From positions 310,001 to 374,000 of the forward strand of contig JADDTR010000017.1 in assembly GCA_015345905.1 (NCBI GenBank): a DNA stretch of 64,000 bases, given 5' to 3'. Under the pieces are notes generated by a model that was not told the origin of the DNA, made no database searches, and was given only the letters and a program-made list of their open reading frames with translations. This DNA is from Aotearoamyces nothofagi (taxonomy: Eukaryota; Ascomycota; Leotiomycetes; Leotiales; Tympanidaceae). Shown piece by piece: positions 20,670 to 33,321 of this stretch. Every line of letters begins with the position of its first letter. The stretch's first letter is position 1. Both the position numbers and the translations under genes were made by a program.

Positions 20670-23600
20670 ATGGAGAAGGACATTGAGGTAGGGCTCGGTA
20701 GCTCGGCGGGCTCGCTCAGCTTGAGTCCCGGCACGCTGGTAAATGATAGCTCAATCGATAGATCCTATTCCCCGGCTCTGGACAGCATCGATTTTGGGCA
20801 AAAGTGGGAAAAGGATATCTTGCAGCCTACAGACACATTGCATGCCGATGACATATCACTTTCCGAGGTTGAAACGGTCGATATACAAACCCGCAACCTT
20901 GCAGTCAAAGTCGACGTATCTCCCCCGGTGCTCTCTGTGGAAGGGTTCTCGTCGCTCTTCTCGCGGAAGCGGAAATCCAGCGAGACGGAAGCTGAGACGA
21001 AAACTATCCTCCACGATGTCAGCGCCGACATGCCCGGCGGCACACTCACTGCCATCATTGGCGGTAGCGGGTCTGGCAAGACCAGCATGCTTAATACAAT
21101 GGCGGAGCGAATGTCGAGCAGGAGATTGACGATTTCCGGAACGACAACGTTCAATGGCCACCACGGCATCAATAGCATAAGGAGTGCGTATGTGATGCAG
21201 CAGGATATCCTTCTGCCGACTCTCACTGTAAGAGAGACGCTGCAGTATTCGGCCGACTTGCGACTCCCGCCACCCACGACACCCGAACAACGAAAGAAGG
21301 TTGTCGAGGAGGTTATACTGGAGTTGGGATTGAAGGAGTGTGCGGATACGAGGATTGGCTCAACTGCCCACAAGGGCTGTTCCGGCGGGGAGAAGCGGAG
21401 AACAAGCATCGGAGTGCAGTTGCTGAGCAATCCGAGTGTTTTGTTTTTGGATGAGCCTACCACCGGTCTCGATGCTACATCTGCTTTTCAACTTGTTAGG
21501 ACGCTGAAGATATTGGCGAAAAATGGCAGGACGATTGTGACAACGCTTCATCAACCGCGGTCGGAAATTTGGCGGCTGTTCGATCGGGTAACAATATTAA
21601 CAAGAGGAAGCCCTGTCTACAGCGGCGATGCTCGTGGGTGTATTCCTTACTTCAAGGAACGTGGAATGATGCTTCCACCATTCGTCAACCCGGCTGAGTT
21701 TGTGATTGATATTACGGCGGTGGATAATCGGAGTCCGCAGCTTGAGGCCGAAACGAGTGCTAGAGTGCAAAAGTTGAAAGACGACTGGCGGCAGGAGAGC
21801 GAGAAATTATTCCATCCACTTCAAGAAATTGACGCTGTATCAGAGAACAACGCTGGAGAGACGGTATCTATCTCAGAACGCCGCTCGGCATTCCATCGCC
21901 AGATCAAAGTACTTACAGCGCGCACACTTAAAGTTACGTATCGAGACCCGATGGGCATGACAGGTTCTATTGGAGAAGCTATCCTGATGGGCATTATTAC
22001 GGGATGGATATATCTCAATGTCAAGAGTGATCAAGCTGGAATTCGTTCACGGGAAGGAGCCCTCTATACGGCAGCTGGCTTACAAGGCTACTTAATCCTG
22101 TTGTTCGAGACCTATCGCCTCTCAATTGATATCGAGCTCTTTGACCGAGAGCGAGGCGAAGGCGTCGTTGATGTAGTCCCATTTCTACTCAGCAGACGCC
22201 TAGCTCGATTCTTCGTCGAGGATCTCCCCGTGCCGCTGCTCTATAGTCTCATATTCTACTGGATGGCAGGTTTCCGAGCTGATCCGGGGCAATTCTTGAT
22301 ATTCTTTTCTATTATGCTGCTTTCCCAATACATTGCTATTACGTTTGCAATGACTTGCATTGCAGTCGAACGAAGCTTTGCTGGCGCGTCGGTCATTGCG
22401 AATTTGGGATATACGCTGCAGAGTATGGCTTGTGGATACTTTATTCAGAGTAACACGATTCCAATCTATGTGCGGTGGCTGAAGTGGACGGCATACGCGG
22501 TGAGTATCTTTGGTCTTGAAAGTGAAAGATAAGCTAATTCTTGGTAGTTTTATGCATTTGGTGCACTTTGTGCCAATGAATTCGTTGGCCACTTTTATGA
22601 TTGCCCACTGGCTGGTGGGGAATCCAATCCTGCTTGTGATGAATATACAGGAGCATATATCATGAATTCGCTTGGTTTCCCGGATAATTGGATTGTGAGA
22701 CCTATCATTGTACTTCTTGCTTTCGCGGTTATGTTCTATGTGCTTGCAGGCTTAATATTGAAGTATAAGCTGGTACATATGAGCATTGGTAAATCAAGGA
22801 ACTCTGATAGCGATTTCTCAGCTGGAAAGGAAAATATGACGGTTCGATCGACTGCTGAGGTTCGCACGATTGATATTGGACTTGATGGTTTTGCGTTGAA
22901 CCTTGATAAGAGGACTATGTGGGGACGTAAGCTACCGACCAAGGCGATATTGCGTCCTATTTCGACTACATTTCAGTCTGGATTACTGAATGTTATCATG
23001 GGACCGTCTGGAAGTGGAAAGACGTCTTTGCTAAATGCAATGGCTTTAAGACTGCGTAACACTGGCGGGACGCAGTATAAGACATTCGGAAAGATGACGT
23101 TTAATGGGGCTGTGCCGTCAGACTCAGTTATCCGATCCGTTTGTTCATATGTCTGTCAAGACGATGACGCACTGCTTCCGAGTCTGACTGTTCGTGAGAC
23201 TTTGCAGTTTGCAGCCGGTCTTCGATTGCCGTCACATATGTCAACGGAGGAGAAATATCAGAGAGCGGAAGAGATTCTGCTGAAGATGGGTCTTAAGGAT
23301 TGTGCAGATAATCTGGTTGGAAGTGATCTCATTAAAGGGATTAGTGGGGGTGAGAAACGACGGGTGACTATTGCGATTCAAATTCTCACGGATCCTCGAG
23401 TTCTCCTTCTGGACGAACCGACCTCTGGTCTTGATGCTTTCACTGCAAGCTCGATCATGGAAGTGCTCCAAGGTCTTGCGCTTGAAGGACGGACTTTGAT
23501 TCTTACTATTCATCAGTCGCGGTCCGATATCTTTCACCACTTTGGAAACGTTCTTCTTCTAGCTAGAGGAGGTGCACCTTGCTATGCAGGAAACGGCAAA

Positions 23601-24760
23601 GGCATGCTCCCGTATTTTGCCTCTCTCGGCTTCCCCTGTCCTACAACAACCAACCCAGCAGACTTCGCACTCGATCTCATAACTATCGATCTGCAACAGA
23701 GTAGCCGAGAAGAAGCTTCACGAAAGAAAGTTCGCTTGCTGATCTCCTCTTGGAGCAGCAGCGACTCCGTTGCGGCCATTAAAAAGCCTGGCACCATCGC
23801 CAGCCCAGCCGAACTTGGTTCTCTAAAACGTCGCATGGCCCCCTTCCGCATCTCTTACCCCCTCCTTGTCCACCGCTCCGTCGTCAATATCCGACGTCAA
23901 CCAGACCTCCTCGTGGCGCGGATCATGCAAGTAATTGGCCTCGGAATAATCCTCACCCTCTTCTTCGCGCCCCTGCGATTCAACTACTACAGTATCCAAA
24001 ACCGTGTCGGATTCATCCAAGAATTCTGCGCCTTTTACTTCGTCGGCTTGTTACAAAACGTCGCAGTATATCCGAACGAGAAATCGGTGTTTTATCGCGA
24101 ACATGACGATGGCGCATATAGTATCGAGGCGTTCTTTGCGCAGTATGCGACTTGTGAGATTCCGTTTGAGATTGTGACGTGTTTGATCTTCGCGGTTTTG
24201 GCGGATCTTGCGGTTGGCATGCCGAGGACTACGGAGATGTTCTTTTCCGTTTTTTTTAATTGCCTCTGTATTCTTAATTGTGGCGAGAGTCTGGGTATTA
24301 TGGTAAGCGCCCCTTCGTTTCCTTTTGCTGCAGTTGTAAATTACCAAACAACTAATACGTGAAACTACAGTTCAACACCGTCTTCAACCATACTGGCTTC
24401 TCTGTCAACGTTACCGGACTTTTCCTCTCTGTCGCACTTACCATGTCTGGCATCCTTTCCATCGATATGCCCTCTTTCCTACAAGGCGCCAACTATCTCT
24501 CTCCCATCCGCTATGCCATTCGAAACCTAGCACCGTATTCATTGAGAGATATTAATTTCACATGCAATGACGACCAGCGTCAGTCGGATGGGACTTGTAC
24601 AATCAGTACAGGGGATCAGGTCTTGGATCTTTATAGTCTGAACGTTGATCCTTTGGTTAATATTCTATGTTTGGGAGTCTGTGCGGTCCTCTACAGAGTG
24701 TTTGCGTATGCATTGCTGAAAGCGAAGAGGACGCATTGGGCCTGGAGTAAGCAAGCGTGA
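20670..24760 (+). CDS. Full-size ABCG (WHITE-type) ABC transporter, YOL075C-like
   Basis: Three exons, 20670-22499, 22548-24302 and 24371-24760, with introns of 48 and 68 nt; 1324 aa. Layout is NBD1-TMD1-NBD2-TMD2. NBD1: Walker A GGSGSGKT (131-138), signature CSGGEKRR (~237), Walker B VLFLDEPTTGLDA, switch LHQPRSE. NBD2: Walker A GPSGSGKT (~760), signature ISGGEKRR (~876), Walker B VLLLDEPTSGLDA, IHQSRSD. Both ATP sites look intact, unlike PDR-type pumps where the first site is degenerate, so this is a fused WHITE-type transporter. Length and layout match yeast YOL075C, a ~1294-aa ABCG protein of unsettled substrate. Membrane segments follow each NBD. The first in-frame ATG at 20670 gives a Ser/Asp-rich cytoplasmic N-terminus. 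Substrate unknown. Confidence 0.9.
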
Positions 24761-27700
24761 GTTGGGTTTGGGATTTTTGATCGTATCTGACGCAATTGAT
24801 ACATTTTGCGGTTTGGTTTGAGGCATGTCATAAGCATCATTCTGTTTGAAGCATAGCAAGCGATTTAAACATTTCGGACGAGCGACTTGAGCGAGCATAG
24901 CGATTTGGTGCTGCAGGGTTCATTGTTGCTTTCCTCTACCTGATGTGTCATAGGTGCAGTGCAGATAGATAAATTCTAGTTACAAATGACAGATTTACAA
25001 ACATGGAAAACCCGATTTTTCTGGTTGGGGACTGATTGGGGACTGATTGGGGTTTGGGTTGAATCCATGTTTGATCGCATTTGTTTGGCAAAATCGTGGT
25101 CTTTGCAATGAGAGTAGACTACGTGGTGGAGTGTGGAGTCGAGGTGATAGGTCTGCTGTGGGGAGGACCTTGGATATTGCACATGGTATGCGTCTGTAGT
25201 GATGATATTGAGGAGGAGAACGAGGACGAGGTTTGTAATAGAGAGAAGAAAGGAGAGAAAAGAGGGTCTTGTGAAATCGAAGTCATGGGATCCATGAAAT
25301 CACGTCTCTGTACAGTAGCTGTTTTCCTCTTGGCCCAAGACGGATGCATCAGACGTGTTAGACAGGTCAGATGGATAGGATCAGATAGGATGTGCTGAGA
25401 TATCTAGCTATATATATCAAGTGCACGAATCCCCCTGTGCGGGATCGAAGGATTGGATAGTGTCAGCAGCTGGGCTCTATATATGGTGGCATTATACATA
25501 TAGCGACATATCGGAAGTTTGATGAGATGGGGCTCGGTTTTGGAAAGTGGTTGTGGGTTTATAAATTTAGATTCGTTACAGATTCGGATTCACAACTATA
25601 TCTCTCGATTCACTACAGACTCGGATTCGTTACAAATTCACCACAGATTCGGAGTCACTCTTACTGATCTCCATCTGCATCGACATCGGTATCTCTCTCT
25701 CTCTCTCATCATCTTCTACAACTTACAGCAAAAGATCCCATCCAGGCATCAGCCTGCTTCAAGAATGATATCACCTCCTAGCCAAACTCCGCATTGGTAG
25801 GAATACAGTATACAGTATAGCAAAACTCCATGTCTCCATCAATATCCTCTGAAGCTTATATATACAGACATACAAGAGTCGAGGGTTGAATAAAGGGTTA
25901 GAGATTACATGAACAGCGAGATTGTAACGACCTAAGAGGATCGAACTGGGAGGGTGGATTCAGAAGTTGGGCAGGGAATGAGAAGGAAACGGCGTCACTG
26001 CGAGCGAGTACAGCACGATCTACCAGGCGCTAGGACGGGATACCTTGCAAGCATTGTGACCCTGAAGAATCTGAGGCTGGAGAATAGATCTGGGGTTGTC
26101 TTGAGCTGGGATTTGGGATGGGACAATTCCGCCCTGCTCTGCTGTCTGTTCTGATATACTATCTATTGGAGTTCAGTTCAGACCTCGCATCTCCTCTCTG
26201 CACGAACCGAAAAGTGCAGTATACGATACAGAGAAACACGGCTTCGAGGGACCTCAGACAGTATCAAGACAAAAGGTCGCTATGAACAACCTACAAAAGT
26301 TCTGCTACAAGGTGGTAAGAGGGAGGACGAGTTTGACGCGGCCATTCTGGGATATATATCCAACTGCGCAAGGGCAACGATGGTGAAAGTGCAAAGAGCA
26401 ATACCGGTAGTTGACTTCACTACATTTCAATCTTCCTTTCGCCTCTTCCTCCAGATTCGGGTATCGAAATATTTCATGGGTCTGAACAGTCTATAGTCGA
26501 GCCAAAAGAGCCCAGAACGACGAGACGTACTGGATGATATATTGAACATCTCCATGCAATTACAAATTTTTTTTTTCTTACAGACTATATCGAAGCAATA
26601 CGAGTTTGAACGCTAGGTTCTTGGGAGACAGGCAATGGCCAGATAGCCGGACTCTCGTTTTGGAAAGGACGATGTGTTGCAGATCCTGAACTCATACCAT
26701 GACTCTGATATTCTGGCTACCGATATTCAAAACAGCGATATTATTCGTGTTAGCAATCTCTGCACAATGAGTAAATAGGCTGTAAGGGAAAGTGCCGCGG
26801 ATTATATGGTCTAGGAAGCCTTTTTAACATCCTCTATGGGATCCTAGGTCTCACAGGCCATGAAGGTCCGCGTGTGTCATGTTATAGATGGAGATGCGAT
26901 ATTGGCATGGAGCTGAATGGGTCTTTGGATGCCCCCCAATCCCCGCACAAGCCATCCCTCATCGCTCGTCCTTCACAACTGATCGATGTCTAGTTTGAGG
27001 ATTGGATATACTGCTTTGTTGGCGCCGATCGACTTGTCCTAGAGCCGTTCTATGACAGCGAGTCTCTACAAACATGGATCCAAATCGAAAGGTCTTCCTC
27101 CTTAGTACGTGGCTAGATACACTCGTCGTATACCTCAGCCCACTAGATCCGACAAACCCAGAGACATCCCAAACCAGCAAAATCGTGGCAGCAGCATACA
27201 GCACATGTATCTGTATTATACAACGGCAACGCAGGGGACTGGTTTCAAGCGTGTTCGATAGTACGCAGAGTCCTTGACACCAACCAGAGGAGGAGATTGC
27301 AGTGCACCACTCCCAACTCCAGAAAACAGGGTGGCGAAGCCTACGACGAAGAATCATGGCTGGAAGCACCGGCTCGATGACTGCAGTCGAGAGCGGACAC
27401 AGGCACTGAGATCTCGAATCTAGCCAAAATACCAGTATTTCTAGAACAATATAGCTGAAGTCAGCTTAACATCTGTTCCAACCTTTAGAGCTGTTGAATT
27501 GTATTACTTCATTGGTGTTGATTAGTGAACTAATATGCTTCGACTTGATATAGCAACGCCGATGATGTATTTATTATACGAATGCCTTACTATTCGCCAA
27601 TTATCAGTCTCGTGGTTATGATTAGATGAATGTTGCTGGTACATCGTAATATATTGGAGTACAGAGAAGCCGTCCTCGATTTAGTTGCTGTCCTAGATTC

Positions 27701-28322
27701 TGCAATATAGACAAACATAGCTGGCAAAATGAGCACTGCGCCTGGAATTGAGAATAATAGAAAATTTTAACCTAGATACTACGTCAGTATTTTTGTAGTT
27801 CTAACTTTATATTTGTATATAAGAGGTATATAATGTTGCAATTTGGCAAAAAGTTGTGGGCTGCAGTGTTTTGTAGTTCATGATGCTTATTTGCATGCTT
27901 AAGGCTTAAGCTTACAGGTTGGTAGGAATACCACTTAAGGTGGCTCCCGCTACTACTGCCTGAGGCATTACTACTGACTGACCGGTACTGGCCCTCAGAT
28001 TTCAAGATATAACATGATGCCAAAGAGCCTAGTAGAAAAGGGGAGTGCTGAGGGATAATAATATGTGTATACATTTTTATTCTTCCGAGTACACATCTCT
28101 GTATTGCTGAGGCACTGGTGGAATCCCGATGCAATATCTCCACTGCCTCCACCACATATGTAAGTAGCAGACGGTCAGTTACCTTTGGAGACCCTTCAAG
28201 AATTAATGTTCGTATATAATTGCACTTACTACTATCCAGAAATTGGCCATCAATCTTCCATTTCCCAGTACCTAGTGAACCTACCTCGGTGTTTATTGCG
28301 GTAGGATTATTACAATTATATA
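24761..28322. other. 3.5-kb spacer without a supported gene
   Basis: Only short, non-protein-like ORFs. Short direct repeats occur at 25020-25055 (GGGGACTGATT twice) and 25560-25660 (GATTCGTTACA / GATTCACTACAGA alternating). An ORF on the minus strand at 27784-28326 directly abuts the next gene's stop; see the rejected list. Confidence 0.5.
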
Positions 28323-30730
28323 TCAATAGAAAATCTCATAGTCTCGAAAAGTTTTAATAACTTCATCTTGAAATCCCTGTTCAGTCCTCGTTGTCACGCC
28401 TTTTAGTTCTGCCTCAAGGAATTGCATTAGCTCTTCAAAGCTCCCTAACACGACACGATTGACCGAAAATTGAGACATTAAAAGGCAGCGAAGCAACATA
28501 TTATTTCCAGTCTGTTGAACGCCCACAAGTTCGGCTATATGTCTCAAATCTTGCGATGCTGACCAACACTGATAGTTTATTGAATAGTATAAACGTTTTC
28601 TAGGCTCAGAATGAACATCACTTCGGTAGTGATAATTCCACCCCATAGAACGTAAGAATTGTATAGGGCCAATGTCGAACGACTTGTTGCGGTTTTGAAG
28701 TCGATAGCAAAAAGAAAGGACGATGTGCTCTTTGGCGATTGCTTCCAAGTGTAATTCGCCCTGGCGACTGCTTAGTAGTTCTTCAGGTATCTGGTCTTCT
28801 GAGTATGCTTCTGTCCAAATCGCAGGCCTTTTAGGATCGAGAACACAATTGTATATATTGTCCGAGGATTCTATACACCCGCGTCCAATATGAATCCTAG
28901 AACTTGTCTCGTAGTTATCACCCAAGGCCCTAAGGATATCAAGGTAGAAATAAAGGCCACTAGAATATGTTGCAGAGGTATAATAATCGTCATTGCTGCC
29001 TTTATCCAGCGAAGAGAGAGCTGGGAACCCGGTGAAGAGGATAATAAGCATATTAAAGAACTCAACAAATTTCCCATCGTTATGCTCTAGAGTCTCAACA
29101 ACAAAGAGACGACGCTGAATACAGCGAGTTAAATAGCGAATTTTAACACCGTTTTGGAGCCTACGAGCGCTTATATTCTTAGCTGCGATGGCCTTTTTAG
29201 CTTCATAGTTGGTTCCAAAATGCTTCTGCCTGTCCTCCACTATATCCCCCTCATTATAAAAGTCTGTAGACTTAATATCGTTATTGTCGTAGAAGGATAA
29301 GGGCTTTATTGACATTCTCTCATAAAGATGTCTTATCCCACGTGTAGTTATATTGATGTTATCATCAAATACTACTTCTCCAAATAGAAATGCCAAGACA
29401 ATTATAGTTTCGCATGCATCAGAATTGGGACCATTCTGCGTGTATTTGATCCTGTCATATGCATCCAAGTACAGAACGCAAGCAGCAGCTATATCACTAA
29501 CTGCTATCTTACAGGCTTTGTCGATCAAGATCTCTGTAATCGGAGATAGCTCGGGGATAGAAAGAACCGCTCGCCGAATGAAATCATCCGGGCAGGAATA
29601 CCTAGATGCTAGTCGACTGTGTGAATATACCACAGCTGCTCCTGCAAACATGTCTGCAAAATCTGCCGTACAAGAGCCAGTAGGTGTTAAAATCTCCGAG
29701 ACGTTACTAAAAGAATCTCTAATCATGGTATTATAGTCGAGCCTTCCTACAATAGAGGAAAGTGATGGGGGGACAGCTCTATGCCAGCGTGCCACAAATT
29801 CTTCAGAGCTCAAACTTATGGTTCGACCAACAGATAAGAGTGCCGGACTAGTCGATGTGCTGCCAACTCGAAAGTGCACTTGGGGTTCCTCGTTGTTTGC
29901 TATTTGGCTTGCGAAGATCAATGTTCCGTCAAAGAGGGTAACTTCAATGCTGAAACCAAGGACAAACTGGCAGAATATCGCCATCCAGCAGCATGACGGA
30001 CCTCCCACAATTTCGAGAGCTGTACACTGACTGTTGTGTATTGTACCAATAGCGCATATTGCCCTTGCCATATCTTCCGCACTTGCAGCGTTTATCTTGC
30101 TTCGAACTTCAGCGTTGCTTGTAAAGCCACAAAGCCGCGAAAGCTGAGCAACCTTTTGTCCAAAGACGGTTGTTGAAAATATAGCGGCACACACTTCTGC
30201 GTATCGTTCCCATTGCGCGTATGAGGGCGTGAGGCCTGCTGGAGTTTTCGTGATCTTTGCCATTTCATAGAGAACGTGAGCGGTGTACCTGAAAGATATC
30301 ATTATCAGCAGCTGTCCTCATAATTACAGCCACGTTTAAAATACATTGTACTGTGTCCTTCAGTCAAGGATGCAACTAAAGCGACACTTGATGCACCCTG
30401 AGATGTCTGCACTAATGAGCGAAGTATATGTCGCACCCCTATACCGAAGAAAATGACATCCCCAAAGCTGTTAAAAGCTTTAAGGGTGCTCATTGCTTCT
30501 CGCAATACTTTCTCGCCATGAACACCTATCGGTATATTCGTAGCTATGGCTTGTGCAATGGCGACTGTGAGAGGCTCCAGCCCGGCCTTTGAAAGGCGTC
30601 CAAGTATAGCAATTGAAGTAGAAAATGTTGTCTCTGACAGGGCAACCCAGTCCACTTGTCCCGTTGTATCGAAATTTGGATTTGATTGAGGGCTAGCGAC
30701 TAGAGCCGTAGGATAAGTCGAGGAAGCCAT
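28323..30730 (-). CDS. Unrecognised 783-aa protein, likely lineage-expanded fungal family
   Basis: Two exons, 30345-30730 and 28323-30288, with a 56-nt intron (AT|GTATTT...TTTCAG|G) that joins GHSTM to YTAHVLYEMA; the sum is an exact 784 codons. I recall similar unnamed proteins being frequent in Fusarium and relatives, with the same VQTSQGASSVAL...LYEMAK...TPSxxQW start, but I know no function. No signal peptide, transmembrane helix or catalytic motif stands out. Two Cys-containing clusters (GGPSCCW, SFCYRLQNR) are visible. The gene sits in an AT-richer accessory stretch, isolated by a 3.5-kb empty region on one side and by a MITE 232 bp upstream of its ATG on the other. Confidence 0.7.
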
Positions 30731-30961
30731 TCTGTATATTTCAGAGTTCGGGACAGTCCTTGTAACTCGTTAGTATCAATAGAAAACTAAATATCTATAT
30801 ACTGATCTTTTATAGTAGATAGATATTCTTCTTTAGAACGTTGAAACTTGAAGCAGTAAATTGATGACAGAAGACTCCGGCTGATAAGCGCTTCCATGTG
30901 GAAGTGTCTAAATATAGATGATTTCTCACGTGCTGTACAAGGATTCCTATACATAATACTA

Positions 30962-31099
30962 CAGTGGGTGGCCAGAAGTATTCGACCTGGTACGTGCGGC
31001 CCACTTTTCATCACCAATAAAATTATTCAGTCTTATTGTCTACATGATCTATTGGTTCGGCGGGCACGTACCAGGTCGAATACTTCTGGCCACCCACTG
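30962..31099. mobile_element. Tc1/mariner-type MITE, 138 bp, perfect 36-bp terminal inverted repeats
   Basis: The ends are perfect inverted repeats of 36 bp (30962-30997 and 31064-31099), starting CAGTGGGTGGCCAGAAGTAT. They are flanked on both sides by the dinucleotide TA (30960-30961 and 31100-31101), the target duplication typical of Tc1/mariner. The 66-bp core has no coding capacity. Perfect ends suggest recent mobility or an active source copy elsewhere. Confidence 0.88.
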
Positions 31100-31358
31100 T
31101 AAGAAGTAATACAGGTTACACCGTAGACTTTGTCCATTATACAAAGCAAGTATTTATCAGAACAATAAAAACAAACGATATAATTTTCTTTTTACTCTCA
31201 AAGAACTCTGATGTCTATTGAAACTTGTTCAAAACAAGGGGAACAAAGGTTAATTGTTTTACTTACAAAGCCCTCTGTTCAAACGTAACAGCTAATAAAT
31301 CCATTCAGTCCCTAATATATAATGCCCCCAAATACCAACAAGAATCGCTATAGTTGGT

Positions 31359-32252
31359 ATGCCAACAGCAAAGTCCAAATACTTCCAACTCTTCAAAATG
31401 GTCACACAAGGTGAAAAAAGACACAAAAGTGAACTCCTCCCACTTCTTGCTGACGAGCTAGACAGGGCCCAACCCTTTCGTTATGACACCCTCGAGCTTG
31501 TTAGGGTCATAACTGACAACTCCAAGCAGCCAGTTGAATCTAAGCTCACCCCCCAAGAGGTCGCACTCTTCCGACACCTTCCCGACAACGGCAACGACGA
31601 GGGCATGAAGATGCTGCTGTCTCAATATATGATGCTTCTCGATAAATCGTTCTTCTTTAGCCTCGTCGTAAAGCACATCGAGCTTACATTCAGCTACAAC
31701 TCCAACTTCGAAAATCCTGGGATGCCAGATCACCGCGGGCTATATGGCAGATGTACTCCCCAGCAGCATGAGCGCTCGCCTTCAAATGTAGGAGATTGCA
31801 GAATCCTGATTGCCTTGAGGCATGATCCGTTAACCCCATTCCGCCATCGCTTTGAAAGATATCTGGAAACTCTGGGACATGAGATGGTGCATGCATTCTT
31901 GGATCTGTATTCGTGTGCCTGCACGGATCGATGCGGGGAGATATTCCGCAAGACTCAAGTCTGTGGAATGACGGGTCATGGTGCGTCGTTTTGCAAGGCA
32001 ACGTTTGCGGTCCAACAGGCGTTGAGCGCCTTGGTTGGCAAACAGTTGAATCTGGGTATAGATGTCTCAGTGGTAGATGAGATGAGAGCGAGTGGTTGGG
32101 TGCCGAATCCTCGGTTGCTTGAGGAGTGGCATGTCAGGCCTCTTGGCCCGATGCCCGAGGAGACAGTCAGAACGAAACGTAGGGAGCATAAAAGTGCGCG
32201 GAAGTCTAACAGGGAGCCTCAGTATGAAGTTTTATGCTGTACTATCATGTAG
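31359..32252 (+). CDS. SprT-like zinc metalloprotease domain protein
   Basis: Single exon, 297 aa from ATG 31359. The active site reads HEMVH (H174, E175, H178), with a downstream GHGASF supplying the likely third zinc ligand H207. HExxH plus a later H-G-x-x-F is the SprT-like/Spartan arrangement. Members such as Spartan and yeast Wss1 relatives cut protein-DNA crosslinks, but many short fungal SprT-like proteins are uncharacterised. The N-terminal ~100 residues have no motif I know; the C-terminus is Lys/Arg-rich (TKRREHKSARKSNR), which could aid DNA binding or nuclear entry. A short CC-containing tail ends at the TAG at 32250-32252. Function beyond proteolysis is inferred. Confidence 0.8.
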   Translation: MPTAKSKYFQLFKMVTQGEKRHKSELLPLLADELDRAQPFRYDTLELVRVITDNSKQPVESKLTPQEVALFRHLPDNGNDEGMKMLLSQYMMLLDKSFFFSLVVKHIELTFSYNSNFENPGMPDHRGLYGRCTPQQHERSPSNVGDCRILIALRHDPLTPFRHRFERYLETLGHEMVHAFLDLYSCACTDRCGEIFRKTQVCGMTGHGASFCKATFAVQQALSALVGKQLNLGIDVSVVDEMRASGWVPNPRLLEEWHVRPLGPMPEETVRTKRREHKSARKSNREPQYEVLCCTIM

Positions 32253-32485
32253 GCAAAGAAATAGCCCAATAGACCTCTCCTTTTACAATTACTGGGCGGC
32301 AAGATTATCCTAGAACATAAACGGTGAGAAATCTTCTAATAGATCATAAGAATAATAATTCTAGAAGGATTACTGCTAACACTAATAATATCCCGCAAAC
32401 CTTAGATACAACCATCCATATCAGTACAGAGCCTTTCAAACATATTTAATTTCACACAAAATCTTGGAGTAAGGTCTCGATCTTT

Positions 32486-33321
32486 TCACAGTCCAGTCTG
32501 CTCCTGGACAAAAGTGGCAGCAGTACCAGCATCCGTAAAGTACTATAGGCTATGTTAGCTCTTCGGCTCTGCATTTACTTTTAGCCCTGTCGAGGAAACT
32601 TACGGTGAGATGAGCGGGCAAGATCAAGTCCCCGCCATCACAAATGTCATCACCATCGTGACATATTGTCAAGACCTTTGAAGAGTTGATGCTGCCAACC
32701 GCATCACCATTGTCTGGGTCACCGAATATGACAACTGGCCGAAGTTAGTATGACAAAAGATGGCAAAGCATTACCTCAGGACCTACCTGAATTCACCTGG
32801 GCTGCAATTTCTGAGCTCAGTTGACTAGCAGCGTTATGAACCAGTTGGCCACCTTGACTGCAAGTTGTCAAAAATGGTTTTCATCAAAAGGTTTAGTATC
32901 CTTACCTATATCCACTCATCACAACTTTTGTCGACGGGCATTGTGTGAAGGCCTGTTCAACTAGACTTGCCATTGTAGAACTACCGTCTGTATCACCTCC
33001 CTCGAGAAATCCAATGACATCTGCAGCGTAATCAACGCCCTGGACGGCGAGATTGTCCTCTCCAATATCATCTGCGAGGGCAGAGAAGAACGGAGGCCCA
33101 GCTACAAGTCCAACATTTCCAGCCTCTGTAGTTCCTCGGGCGAAGATGACTGTTACGTTTTTGCAGTCTGAGCCATCGGTAAGATCATTCTCAGTGGTCG
33201 AAGTCGCTAAATCCCGCTTATATGCTTGCGTTATTGGGATTCCCCTTTTAAGAGGCGTTCCAAGCACTTCGTGGAAGGTAGTGATGCTAATAAGCGCGAC
33301 AGTATAGGCTGGGAACTTCAT
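32486..33321 (-). CDS. Secreted cutinase
   Basis: Four exons, 32906-33321, 32787-32857, 32604-32734 and 32486-32542, with introns of 48, 52 and 61 nt; 224 aa. It is a serine esterase that cuts cutin and other polyesters outside the cell. A signal peptide is clear (MKFPAYTVALISITTFHEVLG). The catalytic triad is complete: S139 in GYSQGG, D191 in the C-x3-D-x-x-C motif (C187...C194), H204 in PAHLTY; the early FARGTTEAGN block carries the oxyanion region. Splicing is needed: the first exon alone ends just before the catalytic Ser is completed. Length matches the ~200-230 aa family. Presence suggests contact with plant surfaces, or use of polyester waxes as carbon. Confidence 0.93.

Noticed and set aside
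27784-28326. 180-aa minus-strand ORF directly after the stop of the unknown 783-aa gene
   Set aside because: It begins on TTG, overlaps the stop of the upstream gene, and I find no donor site that would join it in frame. It may be a 3' UTR or an extra exon, but it is not supported as a gene.
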